Positions 1 to 8,119 are shown, numbered from the stretch's first letter. The stretch is DNA of 64,000 bases from Ectothiorhodospira shaposhnikovii (GCF_016584105.1 NZ_NRSM01000001.1:1-64000), one strand, 5' to 3'. Notes: a model not told the origin generated them from the letters alone. Program-made: numbers and translations.

Positions 1-136
1 GCATCGAAAGCCGTGCCGGAGAACGGCCAAAATAGGCAGCCAGGGATCTGGCCGCGTAGATATAGCTCTGCTGGGTCCGCGGTGAAAAACCACGCTGGCA
101 CATCGCATCCAGCATCTGGCGACGTAAGGGTGTCAT
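1..136 (-). CDS. Tyrosine recombinase/integrase, N-terminal fragment (runs off left edge)
   Basis: Reading leftward from an ATG at 136, the frame stays open to the window edge and gives about 45 residues beginning MTPLRRQMLDAMCQRG and continuing with SPRTQQSYIYAARSLAAYFG. This is the SAM-like N-terminal core-binding domain of phage-type tyrosine recombinases, with the usual 'RGxSxxTxxxY' helix. A good ribosome site (AGGAGATC) lies 4-11 bases upstream of the ATG. The catalytic domain is outside the window, so activity cannot be judged. The N-terminus resembles the recombinases found beside IS91-type transposases more than integron IntI proteins (recalled, not searched). It sits immediately downstream, on the same strand, of the cassette-like HNH unit, suggesting a mobile element abutting or carrying that unit. 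Confidence 0.75.
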   Translation of the reverse strand, partial: MTPLRRQMLDAMCQRGFSPRTQQSYIYAARSLAAYFGRSPARLSM

Positions 137-337
137 CACTGATCTCCTCTCAAATGTCAGGGCAAACATGGCCCTGAAGAGAGTCTTGATGATCAGTGCA
201 ATTTACGCAGGCAAGGACGGAGAAAGCTGCCGCGAATGCGGCTTAGTTCAACCGCCCGGCGCAGCGGGCAAGTTGTAGCGAGAAACGAGCTGGAACTTGA
301 TCCGACTGCCGCCGCTTGTTAGCCGCCACCTCGACAG
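137..337. other. Intergenic, AT-richer; contains an attC-like site
   Basis: No gene is seen here. Positions 246-324 form the attC-like site described separately. Positions 228-241 hold a short perfect hairpin (GCCGC-GAAT-GCGGC) followed by TTAGTTCAAC, which resembles half of a classical attC but has no matching second half. The ribosome site of the recombinase fragment lies at about 140-147. Confidence 0.5.
246..324 (-). other. attC-like recombination site at the 3' end of the HNH cassette
   Basis: On the minus strand the element runs from GGCTAAC (324-318) to GTTGAAC (252-246), 79 bases, within the normal attC range. The right-hand end fits the attC crossover consensus GTTRRRY. The arms fold into an imperfect stem (CGGCGGCAG against CTGCGCCG, then CAAGTT against AACTTG) with unpaired bases, as attC sites do. 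The key evidence is that GGCTAAC is the exact complement of GTTAGCC at the 5' end of the HNH unit (minus strand, 1794-1788). This is what is expected if the circular cassette was closed there and cut at G^TT. Statistical support would need a covariance-model search. Confidence 0.55.
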
Positions 338-1723
338 TTACTGTGGCAGTGATGCTTGAAAGTCATCAAGCACCGGCCTCAAAACGGCAGCGCATCCAAG
401 TCCACCAGCAAGTAGCAATTTCAGCGTTTCATCTGTAAGTTGACCATTTTCCTGAAGACGTGATATTTCGTTGGCGAAGCCGATCTTTCCCCGCTCTAAG
501 GCAGTCAACGCGGCATCCGATAGACCACTCGGCGAATCCGAATCTGGCGCGATTAACTCTTCAAGCCGGGCCCGAATATGAGCAGGAAAATCTCGGTTTC
601 TTTCGATTAACTCCGAAATTCCTGTATGCAGATGGTTGAATATCCGCTGCCCTTGCTCATCAACAATTTCCACCAAAACATTTTCTCTTACGTCTTTGGG
701 TTGCCCCTGAGCATCATCTAATCTCCGGCGAATCCCTTCTACCTCAGCATTTAGATGCTCGTCGTCAAGCGCTTTAAGTATCTGAGACACTGGGTGGGCG
801 ATTTCGCCGCCTATTACCTTTGAAAGATACTCCTTACCCTGTTCAGGCGAACCTAAATGAATCCCCCCCCCGAGCTCACGGTCCACTATTACGTCAATGT
901 CTGGAGCAGCTGACTCTGCAGTTGAGTTGATATAGGTGGTTACGCATTCTGGCTTGACGCCCTGCACCGAACCAAGACTAACCGTTAAACATAGATTCCC
1001 AAAAAAACCCACCTGTGCATATGAGTTTCCGCCTTCCTCAATCACGACCGTAACGAAATGAGTTGCCTTGAATTCACCACTTACGCAGGAGGTAATTTTA
1101 TGTGGATCCACCCACCAGACCCGATCTTCGACCGGCTCCTCTCCAAGGACGTACAACTTGATTGATTCGAGTCCACTCTGTCGGGCGGCATCAGGATAGT
1201 AGTGCGCTAGGTACGTTAACCCAAGATATGCAATGGCGCGGCGGAATTCCTCGTTCCCAAACTCCATTGATAACTTAATTGGCCCAGAAAAGTACTGCTT
1301 CTCGAATTTAGACTCTGAAATTTTCTGAACTTTATAGCCGTCCCGCCGCTGACTTTCAGCCCATTCATAAAACTGTTCTTTGCTCGAAAATTTCAATGTC
1401 GCAGACCGCTCCACCAATTCCGGCGTCTCTCGAAGGGGCCGCGGTGGCGCGATATCGAACTGATCGCGCAGTACATGAAAACGTTCTCCAGTTTCCACCT
1501 CAACCTCATACGGCTTTGGAGAACGTCTATGATCAGAGCGAACACCAAGAGCGGCATTAAAGTATTCCAGCGCTTCAAGCAGTGCAACAACATGAATACC
1601 GAGCGCATTGTTATGCGCTTCGCAGTATATTTTCTTACTGACCCTTCTGCCGCCAAAGGCCGCGGGAAATAGATGCTCTCTTGATCCTGCGGGCTTGCCG
1701 CATATTATGCACTTACGAGACAT
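338..1723 (-). CDS. Stand-alone HNH endonuclease-like protein in a cassette-like unit
   Basis: The 461-residue product starts with a zinc-binding HNH module: Cys5-x2-Cys8, Glu16-His17, Gly24-Gly25, Cys34 and His37-Asn38. This matches the HNH_5-like pattern CxxC...EH..P..GG...C..HN. The remaining roughly 420 residues have no domain I can name; the last 120 are helical and charged. No ribosome site precedes the ATG, which is common for integron cassette genes. Codon use and base composition are clearly more AT-rich than in genes right of 2.6 kb, indicating transfer. The gene fills one unit bounded by complementary attC-type core sites (GTTAGCC at 318-324, GGCTAAC at 1788-1794). HNH proteins of this build often act in phage defence or DNA processing; no specific function can be assigned. 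Confidence 0.8.
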   Translation of the reverse strand: MSRKCIICGKPAGSREHLFPAAFGGRRVSKKIYCEAHNNALGIHVVALLEALEYFNAALGVRSDHRRSPKPYEVEVETGERFHVLRDQFDIAPPRPLRETPELVERSATLKFSSKEQFYEWAESQRRDGYKVQKISESKFEKQYFSGPIKLSMEFGNEEFRRAIAYLGLTYLAHYYPDAARQSGLESIKLYVLGEEPVEDRVWWVDPHKITSCVSGEFKATHFVTVVIEEGGNSYAQVGFFGNLCLTVSLGSVQGVKPECVTTYINSTAESAAPDIDVIVDRELGGGIHLGSPEQGKEYLSKVIGGEIAHPVSQILKALDDEHLNAEVEGIRRRLDDAQGQPKDVRENVLVEIVDEQGQRIFNHLHTGISELIERNRDFPAHIRARLEELIAPDSDSPSGLSDAALTALERGKIGFANEISRLQENGQLTDETLKLLLAGGLGCAAVLRPVLDDFQASLPQ

Positions 1724-1787
1724 TTACGACTCCAACTGCAAGTTAACCAACGTTGCGCTCTTGAGTGCCGCACTGATGCGCTACGAA

Positions 1788-1861
1788 GGCTAACGAATAA
1801 AGCTGAGCAGTCTTGGCGGAGCGCAGCGCAGCCAAGATCTGCTCTTGCGAGTTGTTGGGGC
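1788..1861 (-). other. attC-like recombination site upstream of the HNH cassette
   Basis: On the minus strand this 74-base element runs from GCCCCAAC (1861-1854) to GTTAGCC (1794-1788). It contains a strong stem: GAGCAG plus TCTTGGC on one arm pairs with GCCAAGA plus CTGCTC on the other, with one unpaired base and a 13-base loop. Unequal stems with extrahelical bases are typical of attC sites. Its outer end, GCCCCAAC, is exactly complementary to GTTGGGGC found on the minus strand at 2095-2088, which would be the 5' boundary of the preceding small cassette. Its other end supplies the G^TTAGCC start of the HNH cassette. Two independent end-matches of this kind in one short region make chance unlikely, but this is a visual inference. 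Confidence 0.6.
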
Positions 1862-2634
1862 TATCATAAGTGGCTCAAAGCCCGCGTAGCCTGGAACCGA
1901 GGTAGCGCCATCAAGATCCGCAACGGCAGAAAAATGAGGGCTCATCAATGACACAAAAACTTCGCTGGATCAACTCCGTTATCCAGCGAAGTTTTTGTGT
2001 CATTGAATAGCATGATTTTCCGAATTTTTCTGCTTAATTTTTCTCTTGATGGCATCAAACGGTATGCAAATAAAATTCCGTATTCCTGCCCCAACAGATT
2101 TATTCGACAGAATCTGTCTTCCCAAGGAAAGACAGATTCCGCATAGCACACCCCAGTAACCCGCTTCACCTCCAACCAACAACACACCCATCTTCCGTCC
2201 CGCCCCCACAACCCTCTGATTCAAAAAACCATCCAGCCCGAAAAGGTACGCCCAACTCAGCCCCCCAATGATTGAAGGCACCCACGCAGTCGGTGCTATC
2301 CGGATCCTGTATAAATTGACATGCACGGAATGAAATACAACGTTCGCCAAGCGATACCGACGCATTCCATTCAACCCTGGAGATGAAACACAGCACCCGC
2401 CCGGCAAACAGTAAAACGTCGCCCCGATGGCGACAGGCCGGCGGCTTCGCGTCCGCGATAAGAGATGTGATCGGGGATTGATCAAGGTGAGATGCCGCGA
2501 CCCTACCCCATTCGGGCCGCACGGGTTCCCTGTACTCCATGACCTTTTCCAATGCATGGTCCTGAAGTCGAGATTAGCCGATTTTGTGACGCACTTCCTG
2601 TTTCAGGTCAGGTTTATTCTGCAATCAGCGCCAT
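1862..2634. other. Gene-poor AT-richer stretch: small cassette-like unit and spacer
   Basis: No convincing gene is seen in this interval of about 770 bases. From about 1794 to 2094 it looks like a small non-coding cassette unit carrying the perfect palindrome at 1945-2006. Just beyond its right boundary, a second hairpin has 11-bp arms (AAGACAGATTC at 2134-2144 and GAATCTGTCTT at 2113-2123), but lacks a recognisable RYYYAAC partner, so it may be a decayed attC. From about 2160 to 2634 the sequence drifts toward normal GC content. A minus-strand frame ending at 2000 includes a hydrophobic stretch but no good start and atypical codons. The coding end of the thioesterase gene is at 2635. Confidence 0.5.
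1945..2006. repeat. Perfect 26-bp inverted repeat with 10-base loop
   Basis: Positions 1945-1970 (beginning TCAATGACACAAAAAC) are exactly complementary to 1981-2006 (ending GTTTTTGTGTCATTGA), separated by CAACTCCGTT. No mismatch occurs in 26 pairs. There is no T-tract outside the stem, so it is not a standard intrinsic terminator. It occupies most of the interior of the small cassette-like unit at about 1794-2094. It might be a folded RNA, a protein-binding site, a bidirectional terminator, or a folded-back recombination site. Confidence 0.85.
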
Positions 2635-3162
2635 TCAATCCACGCCGGACAGGTGGCTCTCCATGGCCAGCCAGTCTTCGATGGCGGTGGGCCGGGGCGG
2701 TGTTTCCGGGGTGAAGCCCAGGGATTTGGCAAAGACCCGTTCCGGGGCCACGTGGCCGCCCTTGCAGCGGATCAGTCCCTTCACCAGACCGATGGCCACG
2801 GTGCGCCCCTGCCGCACGAAGCGTTGTTCCATATAGAACCACTTGTCGTCCCAGTAGAGCACCCGGGTGCGCAGTTCGAAGCGCTCGAAGGGCATGAGGG
2901 AGCGGCGCCAGCGCATCATGGACGAGGCAATGACCGGCATCCATTTTTCCTGCACCACCAGCCTGCCCATGCCGCTGCGGAACATCAGGTCCACCCGCCC
3001 CAGGTCCATCAGCAGCAGAAACCGGGCGTTGTTCATGTGGCGGTTCAGATCCAGGTCGTTGGGCAATACCCGCATCCGCAGCACCGACTCGTCCAGGGGA
3101 CCCAGACGGGGCCGGAAACGCATGGTGATCATCAGCAGAAGCAGCCGGAAGTACAGGTTCAT
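2635..3162 (-). CDS. Hotdog-fold acyl-CoA thioesterase family protein
   Basis: The 175-residue protein matches the hotdog thioesterase group related to YbgC/FadM and THEM6-type proteins. The pattern NDLDLNRHMNNARF (about residues 34-47) is the signature segment in which the first Asp and the His-Met-Asn-Asn run line the active site. It probably hydrolyses long-chain acyl-CoA. The ATG at 3162 is preceded by AGGAGT at a suitable distance. A hydrophobic N-terminal stretch may associate it with the membrane. It is divergent from fadL across 149 bases holding candidate fatty-acid-responsive operators, which supports a role in lipid turnover. Confidence 0.82.
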   Translation of the reverse strand: MNLYFRLLLLMITMRFRPRLGPLDESVLRMRVLPNDLDLNRHMNNARFLLLMDLGRVDLMFRSGMGRLVVQEKWMPVIASSMMRWRRSLMPFERFELRTRVLYWDDKWFYMEQRFVRQGRTVAIGLVKGLIRCKGGHVAPERVFAKSLGFTPETPPRPTAIEDWLAMESHLSGVD

Positions 3163-3199
3163 CCGTTCGGACTCCTGGGGGTGGGCAATGCCCCGAGTG

Positions 3200-3215
3200 T
3201 TTCAAACGCTTGAAA
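3200..3215. promoter_or_regulatory. Palindromic operator candidate between the thioesterase gene and fadL
   Basis: TTTCAAACGCTTGAAA is a 16-base dyad with perfect 6-bp arms (TTTCAA/TTGAAA). About 36 bases on, at 3252-3261, lies ACAAACGATC, identical to the left half of the palindrome upstream of fadE, but its right half is not conserved; GATCG/CGATC arms flank it at 3246-3261. PsrA-type repressors bind GAAAC-N2-4-GTTTC-like sites. These elements lie where a repressor could control both divergent promoters. The relation to PsrA is inference. Confidence 0.4.
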
Positions 3216-3311
3216 GAAAATCAAGGCCTGCATAAGCTTATAAGCGATCGAACAAACGATCAAATTAGAACGAATAAACCACCATGGATCCAAGGTTGAG
3301 GAGGCGCAATC

Positions 3312-4658
3312 ATGCGCAATGACAGCAGTGATGGACGTTTCACCCGCCGCCGTGCCTGGCAGGCGGCCTTGCCCGGCGCCCTGCTGATGAGTGCCCTGTC
3401 CGGCGGCGCCCAGGGGGCCGCCTTCGCCCTCAAGGAGCAGAGCGCCGCCGCCCTGGGCAATGCCTTTGCGGGGGCCACGGCGGGGGCGGAGGACATCAGT
3501 TACAGTTTTTTCAATCCCGCCGCCCTGGCCTACGGCACCGGGACCGAGATCTCTCTGGTGGGCAGCCTGATCCTGCCGCAGTTCGAATATGCCTCGGACA
3601 ACCCGACGGCCGGTCTGCCCTACCCCGGCGCCCATCACAGCAAGAGCGATCAGGGGGCCTTCGTGCCGGCGGCCTTCGTGGCCCGGGATCTGGGTGAAGG
3701 GCTGCGCCTGGGGCTGAGCGTGACGGTGCCCTATGGCCTGGAGACCGATTATGTCCGCCGCTGGGTGGGCCGTTACGATGCCATCAATACCGACCTGCTC
3801 ACCGTGGACATCAATCCCGCCCTGGCCTGGCGGGTGTCCCCCCGGCTGGCGCTGGGGATCGGTCTATCGGCCCAGTATGCGGACGCCAGTCTGAGCAGCG
3901 CCGTGCCGGGGGCGGGCATCACCCCGGACACCGACGGCAAGATCCAGGTGGAGGGGGACGACTGGACCTACGGCTTCAATCTGGGCCTGCTGTATGAACC
4001 CGTGGCGGGCACGCGCCTGGGGCTGGCCTACCGTTCCCGCATCAGCCATGAGCTGTCGGGCCACGCCCGCTATACCCCGGCCGGTCTGGGACCGGTCACC
4101 GCCGATCCCCAGAAGGTGGGCGGCACGGCCAAGCTGGAACTGCCGGAGACCGTCGGCCTTGGTCTGCATCAGGACATCGGGCCTCGCTGGTCGGTGATGG
4201 CGGACGCCACCTGGACCCGCTGGAGCCGCTTCGACGAACTGCGCATCCGGTTTGCGGATGACATCGCCCTGGCCACGGACCCGGTCACCGGCCTGCCCAT
4301 CAGCGCCATTTCCGAGAGCGTGGATGAATACAACTGGCAGGACACCTGGTTCCTGGCCGTGGGCGCCAGCTATCGGGTCAATGAACGCTGGACCCTGAGA
4401 GGCGGGCTGGCCCATGACGAGAGCCCGGTGAGCACCTGCTGCCGCACCCCGCGCATCCCCGACGATGACCGCACCTGGGTAACCGTGGGGGCCACCTTCC
4501 AGCCGTCCGACCGGACCCGCCTGGATCTGGGGTATGCCTACATCCGCCTCAAGGACGCGGACATCGTGCTCAACGGGGAATCGGCCCTGCCCGAGATCTC
4601 CGGTGGCTATGAAAGCTCGGTGCAGATACTCACCGCCTCGTTCAATCATCGTTTCTGA
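3312..4658 (+). CDS. fadL: OmpP1/FadL/TodX family outer-membrane long-chain fatty acid transporter
   Basis: The 448-residue protein has a signal peptide (charged start, hydrophobic core around residues 17-32, cleavage likely after the Ala near residue 36). The mature start AFALKEQSAAALGNAFAG is the conserved hatch/plug region of FadL (consensus F.L.EQS.S..G.A.AG). The rest shows alternating beta-strand character and ends in aromatic His-Arg-Phe, as porins recognised by the BAM complex do. It would import hydrophobic compounds, classically long-chain fatty acids, across the outer membrane. The ATG at 3312 has a strong GAGGAGG site. It is divergent from a thioesterase gene and near a complete beta-oxidation block, which favours fatty acids over aromatic substrates. 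Confidence 0.9.
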   Translation: MRNDSSDGRFTRRRAWQAALPGALLMSALSGGAQGAAFALKEQSAAALGNAFAGATAGAEDISYSFFNPAALAYGTGTEISLVGSLILPQFEYASDNPTAGLPYPGAHHSKSDQGAFVPAAFVARDLGEGLRLGLSVTVPYGLETDYVRRWVGRYDAINTDLLTVDINPALAWRVSPRLALGIGLSAQYADASLSSAVPGAGITPDTDGKIQVEGDDWTYGFNLGLLYEPVAGTRLGLAYRSRISHELSGHARYTPAGLGPVTADPQKVGGTAKLELPETVGLGLHQDIGPRWSVMADATWTRWSRFDELRIRFADDIALATDPVTGLPISAISESVDEYNWQDTWFLAVGASYRVNERWTLRGGLAHDESPVSTCCRTPRIPDDDRTWVTVGATFQPSDRTRLDLGYAYIRLKDADIVLNGESALPEISGGYESSVQILTASFNHRF

Positions 4659-4691
4659 TCCGGAGGGGACGGATGCGGGCCGCCACGGGCA

Positions 4692-5606
4692 TCATGCCGT
4701 CGGCGGTTCCGCGCGGTCCCGAAGGGTGCGCGCCAGCGCGATGAAGGCGCGCAGATAGTCAATGTCGGCATCGGCTTGCCGGATACCAAGAAAGATCTGC
4801 TTGGCGATGCCCTGCGCCCCCAGCGGCACCGAGGTCAGGTCAAGCCGCTGGGCATGTTCCTCCACCAGCCAGCGCGGCAGGGCCGCCACGCCGCGTCCGC
4901 CGGCCACCATCTGCAACATGATGTCGGTGGTCTCGATGGGCTTGTGACGCTTGGGCCGGATGCCCGCCGGCAGGAGGAATCGGGTGTAGATGTCGAGCCG
5001 GTCGATGGCCACCGGATAGGTGATCAACGTCTCTTCCGCGAGTTGCGCCGGCTCCACGAAAGGGACATGGCAGAGGCGATGCCCCTTGCCGACCACAAGC
5101 ACCTGCTCATAGTCGAACACCGGCTCGAACCGCAGGCCGCGGGTGTAGAGGGGATCGGGCGTGACCAGCAGGTCGATCTCGTGGCCGAACAGCGCGCCGA
5201 TGCCGCCGAACTGGAATTCCTGCTTCACATCCACGTCCACGTCCGGCCAGGCGTCAAGGTAGGGGGCGACCACCTTCAGCAGCCACTGATAGCAGGGATG
5301 GCATTCGATGCCGATGCGCAGGGCGCCGCGCTCCCCCTGGGCGAATTGCCGCAGACGGGCTTCCGCGTGGGCAAATTGGGGCAGCAGGCGATGGGCCACC
5401 GCCAGCAGATATTCACCCGCCTGGGTCGGGCGCAGACTTCGGCCCTCCCGGTACCAGATGGCCACGCCGAGCTGCGCTTCCAGCTTGCGCACCGCATGGC
5501 TCAGGGCCGACTGGGTGAGATGCAGGTGCTCGGCGGCGGCGGTCAGGGAGCCGTGCTGATCCACGGCACGGATGATCGCCAGATGGGAACGGTCCAGGTG
5601 TGTCAT
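4692..5606 (-). CDS. metR: LysR-family transcriptional activator MetR
   Basis: The 304-residue LysR regulator has an N-terminal winged helix-turn-helix (residues about 5-62, with [20 protein letters not shown]) and an effector-binding domain. It is divergent from metE with a 112-base gap, the arrangement known from enterobacteria, where MetR with homocysteine activates metE. A dyad at 5625-5648 lies in the shared promoter region. Its 3' end converges on fadL with 33 bases between stops. The family and the metE context make the assignment firm. Confidence 0.92.
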   Translation of the reverse strand: MTHLDRSHLAIIRAVDQHGSLTAAAEHLHLTQSALSHAVRKLEAQLGVAIWYREGRSLRPTQAGEYLLAVAHRLLPQFAHAEARLRQFAQGERGALRIGIECHPCYQWLLKVVAPYLDAWPDVDVDVKQEFQFGGIGALFGHEIDLLVTPDPLYTRGLRFEPVFDYEQVLVVGKGHRLCHVPFVEPAQLAEETLITYPVAIDRLDIYTRFLLPAGIRPKRHKPIETTDIMLQMVAGGRGVAALPRWLVEEHAQRLDLTSVPLGAQGIAKQIFLGIRQADADIDYLRAFIALARTLRDRAEPPTA

Positions 5607-5624
5607 GGCATCCGCCTCACATGA

Positions 5625-5648
5625 ATTTCATACATGCTTTGATGAAAT
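5625..5648. promoter_or_regulatory. Probable MetR operator between metR and metE
   Basis: ATTTCAT (5625-5631) and ATGAAAT (5642-5648) are perfect 7-bp inverted repeats 10 bases apart. LysR regulators bind interrupted dyads, and the E. coli MetR box is TGAA-N5-TTCA, whose half-sites recur here. The dyad lies 19 bases upstream of the metR start and 71 upstream of metE, suited to autoregulation plus activation. Assignment is by position and similarity. Confidence 0.5.
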
Positions 5649-5718
5649 AAAACCATTTTTATTCATGGTAATGGCCGATCAGAATGGTGTCATCCATTCA
5701 CCACTCAGGACAATCGGC

Positions 5719-8010
5719 ATGGCCATCACGCACAACCTCGGCTTTCCCCGCATCGGTGCCAGGCGGGAATTGAAGTTCGCTCTGGAATCTTACTGGAAGG
5801 GTGAGTCATCCCTGGATGCCCTCAAGGCGGTGGGCGCCCAGCTGCGCGCGCGCCACTGGGAGGACCAGGCAGGTCTGGACCTGGTACCGGTGGGGGATTT
5901 CGCCTTCTATGACCAGATGCTCGACATGAGCTTTACGCTGGGTAACCTGCCCGAGCGCGTGCAAGGCTTCGAAGGGGATGCGCTGGACAACTATTTCCGT
6001 GTCGCCCGCGGGCGCTCGGCGCCCGAAGCGGATGCCCAGGCCCGTTGCGGAGGCGTCGCCGCCGGCGAGATGACCAAGTGGCTCGACACCAATTATCACT
6101 ACATCGTGCCGGAATTCACCGCCGACACGGCTTTCAGGCTTGATGCCTCCCGCCTGCTGGCGCAGCTGGAGGAAGCCAGGGCACAAGGCGTGGGCGCCAA
6201 GCCGGTCATCATCGGTCCGGTGACCTATCTGGCGCTGGGCAAGTCGAAGGATGGGGCCGACCGCCTCGCCCTGCTCGATCGCCTGCTGCCGGTGTACGGA
6301 GAACTGCTGAACACCCTGGCGGCCCATGGGGTCGAGTGGGTGCAGATCGACGAACCCATCCTGGTCACTGAACTGGACGCGCCGTGGCGCCATGCCTTCG
6401 AGGACGCCTATCACACCCTCAAGAGCGTGCCCGTGAAGCTGCTGCTGGCGACCTATTTCGGCGAACTCCAGGACCAGCGCTATCTGGTCGCCAACCTGCC
6501 CGTGGCCGGCCTGCACATCGACGCCATCAACGGCCGCGATGACATCACGCCGCTGCTGAACCTGTTGCCTTCCGGCAAGGTGCTGTCGCTGGGTGTCATC
6601 AACGGGCGCAATATCTGGAAGACCGATCTGAACGGGGTGCTGGACTGGCTGGAGCCGATCCACGCGCAGCTCGGCGAGCGCCTGTGGATCGCGCCGTCCT
6701 GCTCCCTGCTGCATGTGCCGGTGGACCTGGACAGCGAGCGCAAGCTGGATGGCGAGATCAAGTCCTGGCTGGCCTTCGCCAGGCAGAAGCTGGAGGAGCT
6801 GCGCATCCTGGCGACAGCCCTGAATCAGGGGCGCGAGGCGGTCAGGGCCGAACTGGTTGCCAACCGCGCCGCCATCGAGGCGCGCCGACACTCTCCCCGG
6901 GTGAACAATCCGACCGTGAAGGCGGCCATCGCCGGGATCGATGCCGGCATGGGCCAGCGCCGTAGCCCCTATGCCGAGCGTGCTATCCGGCAGGCGGCGC
7001 GGCTCCAGCTGCCGAAGTTCCCCACCACCACCATCGGCTCGTTCCCGCAGACCAGCGAAATCCGCGTGGCGCGGCGGCGTTTCAAGGCGGGTGAGATCGA
7101 CGCGGCAGCCTATCAGGAGATCATGCACGGGGAGATCGCGCGCTGTGTGCGCGAGCAGGAGGCGCTTGGGCTGGACGTGCTGGTGCACGGCGAGGCCGAG
7201 CGCAACGATATGGTGGAGTATTTCGGTGAACAGCTCGACGGCTACGCCTTCAGCCAGTTCGGCTGGGTGCAGTCCTACGGCTCCCGCTGCGTCAAGCCGC
7301 CCATCCTGTTCGGCGACATCAGTCGCCCGCGGCCGATGACCGTGGACTGGATCAGCCATGCCCAGTCGCTCACCGACAAACCCATGAAGGGCATGCTCAC
7401 CGGCCCGGTGACCATCCTCAACTGGTCCTTTGTGCGCGACGACCAGCCGCGTGCGGTGTCCTGTCGGCAGCTGGCGCTGGCCATCCGCGAGGAGGTGCTG
7501 GACCTGGAAAAGGCCGGCGTGGGCATCATTCAGATCGACGAGGCGGCACTGCGCGAGGGCCTTCCCCTGCGCCGTTCCCAGTGGCAGGACTATCTGGACT
7601 GGGCGGTGGAATCCTTCCGCATCACCGCCAACGGGGTGGGCGACGAGACCCAGATCCACACCCACATGTGCTACTCGGAGTTCAACGACATCATCGAGTC
7701 GATCGCCGCCATGGATGCCGACGTGATCACCATCGAGACCTCGCGCTCCGACATGGAACTGCTGGATGCCTTCGACCGATTCAAGTACCCCAACGAGATC
7801 GGACCCGGCGTCTATGACATCCACTCGCCCAACATCCCGACCGAAGCCCACATGGTCGACCTGATGACCAAGGCCGCGGAGCGGATTCCCGCCGAACGCC
7901 TGTGGGTGAATCCGGATTGCGGCCTCAAGACCCGCCAGTGGAACGAGGTGATCCCGGCCCTGACCCGGATGGTGGCCGCCGCAAAGGCGCTGCGTGCCGC
8001 CCGGCCCTGA
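5719..8010 (+). CDS. metE: Cobalamin-independent methionine synthase MetE
   Basis: The 763-residue enzyme transfers a methyl group from 5-methyltetrahydropteroyltriglutamate to homocysteine. It has the two-barrel MetE layout. The N-terminal motif is [15 protein letters not shown]. The C-terminal domain carries the zinc ligands in HTHMCYSEF (His and Cys) and in NPDCGLKTR (Cys). The ATG at 5719 begins the conserved start [11 protein letters not shown]; an upstream extension has no family similarity. The gene is divergent from metR and ends at an intrinsic terminator. Its presence in a cobalamin producer implies a B12-sparing alternative to a MetH that may lie elsewhere. Confidence 0.97.
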   Translation: MAITHNLGFPRIGARRELKFALESYWKGESSLDALKAVGAQLRARHWEDQAGLDLVPVGDFAFYDQMLDMSFTLGNLPERVQGFEGDALDNYFRVARGRSAPEADAQARCGGVAAGEMTKWLDTNYHYIVPEFTADTAFRLDASRLLAQLEEARAQGVGAKPVIIGPVTYLALGKSKDGADRLALLDRLLPVYGELLNTLAAHGVEWVQIDEPILVTELDAPWRHAFEDAYHTLKSVPVKLLLATYFGELQDQRYLVANLPVAGLHIDAINGRDDITPLLNLLPSGKVLSLGVINGRNIWKTDLNGVLDWLEPIHAQLGERLWIAPSCSLLHVPVDLDSERKLDGEIKSWLAFARQKLEELRILATALNQGREAVRAELVANRAAIEARRHSPRVNNPTVKAAIAGIDAGMGQRRSPYAERAIRQAARLQLPKFPTTTIGSFPQTSEIRVARRRFKAGEIDAAAYQEIMHGEIARCVREQEALGLDVLVHGEAERNDMVEYFGEQLDGYAFSQFGWVQSYGSRCVKPPILFGDISRPRPMTVDWISHAQSLTDKPMKGMLTGPVTILNWSFVRDDQPRAVSCRQLALAIREEVLDLEKAGVGIIQIDEAALREGLPLRRSQWQDYLDWAVESFRITANGVGDETQIHTHMCYSEFNDIIESIAAMDADVITIETSRSDMELLDAFDRFKYPNEIGPGVYDIHSPNIPTEAHMVDLMTKAAERIPAERLWVNPDCGLKTRQWNEVIPALTRMVAAAKALRAARP

Positions 8011-8035
8011 TCCGTTACGTTTTTGAACCGCTGCT

Positions 8036-8063
8036 GTCCCGGCCATCGCGCCGGGACTTTTTC
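8036..8063 (+). terminator. Intrinsic terminator after metE
   Basis: GTCCCGGC (8036-8043) and GCCGGGAC (8050-8057) form an 8-bp stem around CATCGC, followed at once by TTTTTC. It is 26 bases past the metE stop. Confidence 0.85.
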
Positions 8064-8119
8064 TTGACGCCGGCCCGGTGAGGCTGGCATACCGCTTTCT
8101 GCCACCACACCACCAGATC

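Noticed and set aside
1-136. Left-edge recombinase as an integron integrase IntI
   Set aside because: Its N-terminus does not resemble IntI as I recall it, and it points the same way as the cassettes instead of diverging from them across an attI site.
225-252. Hairpin plus TTAGTTCAAC as a further complete attC
   Set aside because: It resembles the right half of a classical attC, but no matching left half is present to its left within the window.
1862-1951. Short plus-strand frame ending YHKWLKARVAWNRGSAIKIRN-like, resembling a transposase C-terminus
   Set aside because: Only about 29 codons, no start, no upstream continuation with coding character; could be a remnant but cannot be supported.
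2000-2557. Minus-strand frame of 185 codons with a hydrophobic central stretch
   Set aside because: No ribosome site, no recognisable domain, odd composition at its N-terminal third, and it would cross the inferred cassette boundary at 2095 and end in the perfect palindrome.
5607-5718. SAM or cobalamin riboswitch upstream of metE
   Set aside because: The gap is 112 bases and is taken up by a LysR-type dyad; there is no room for either riboswitch.
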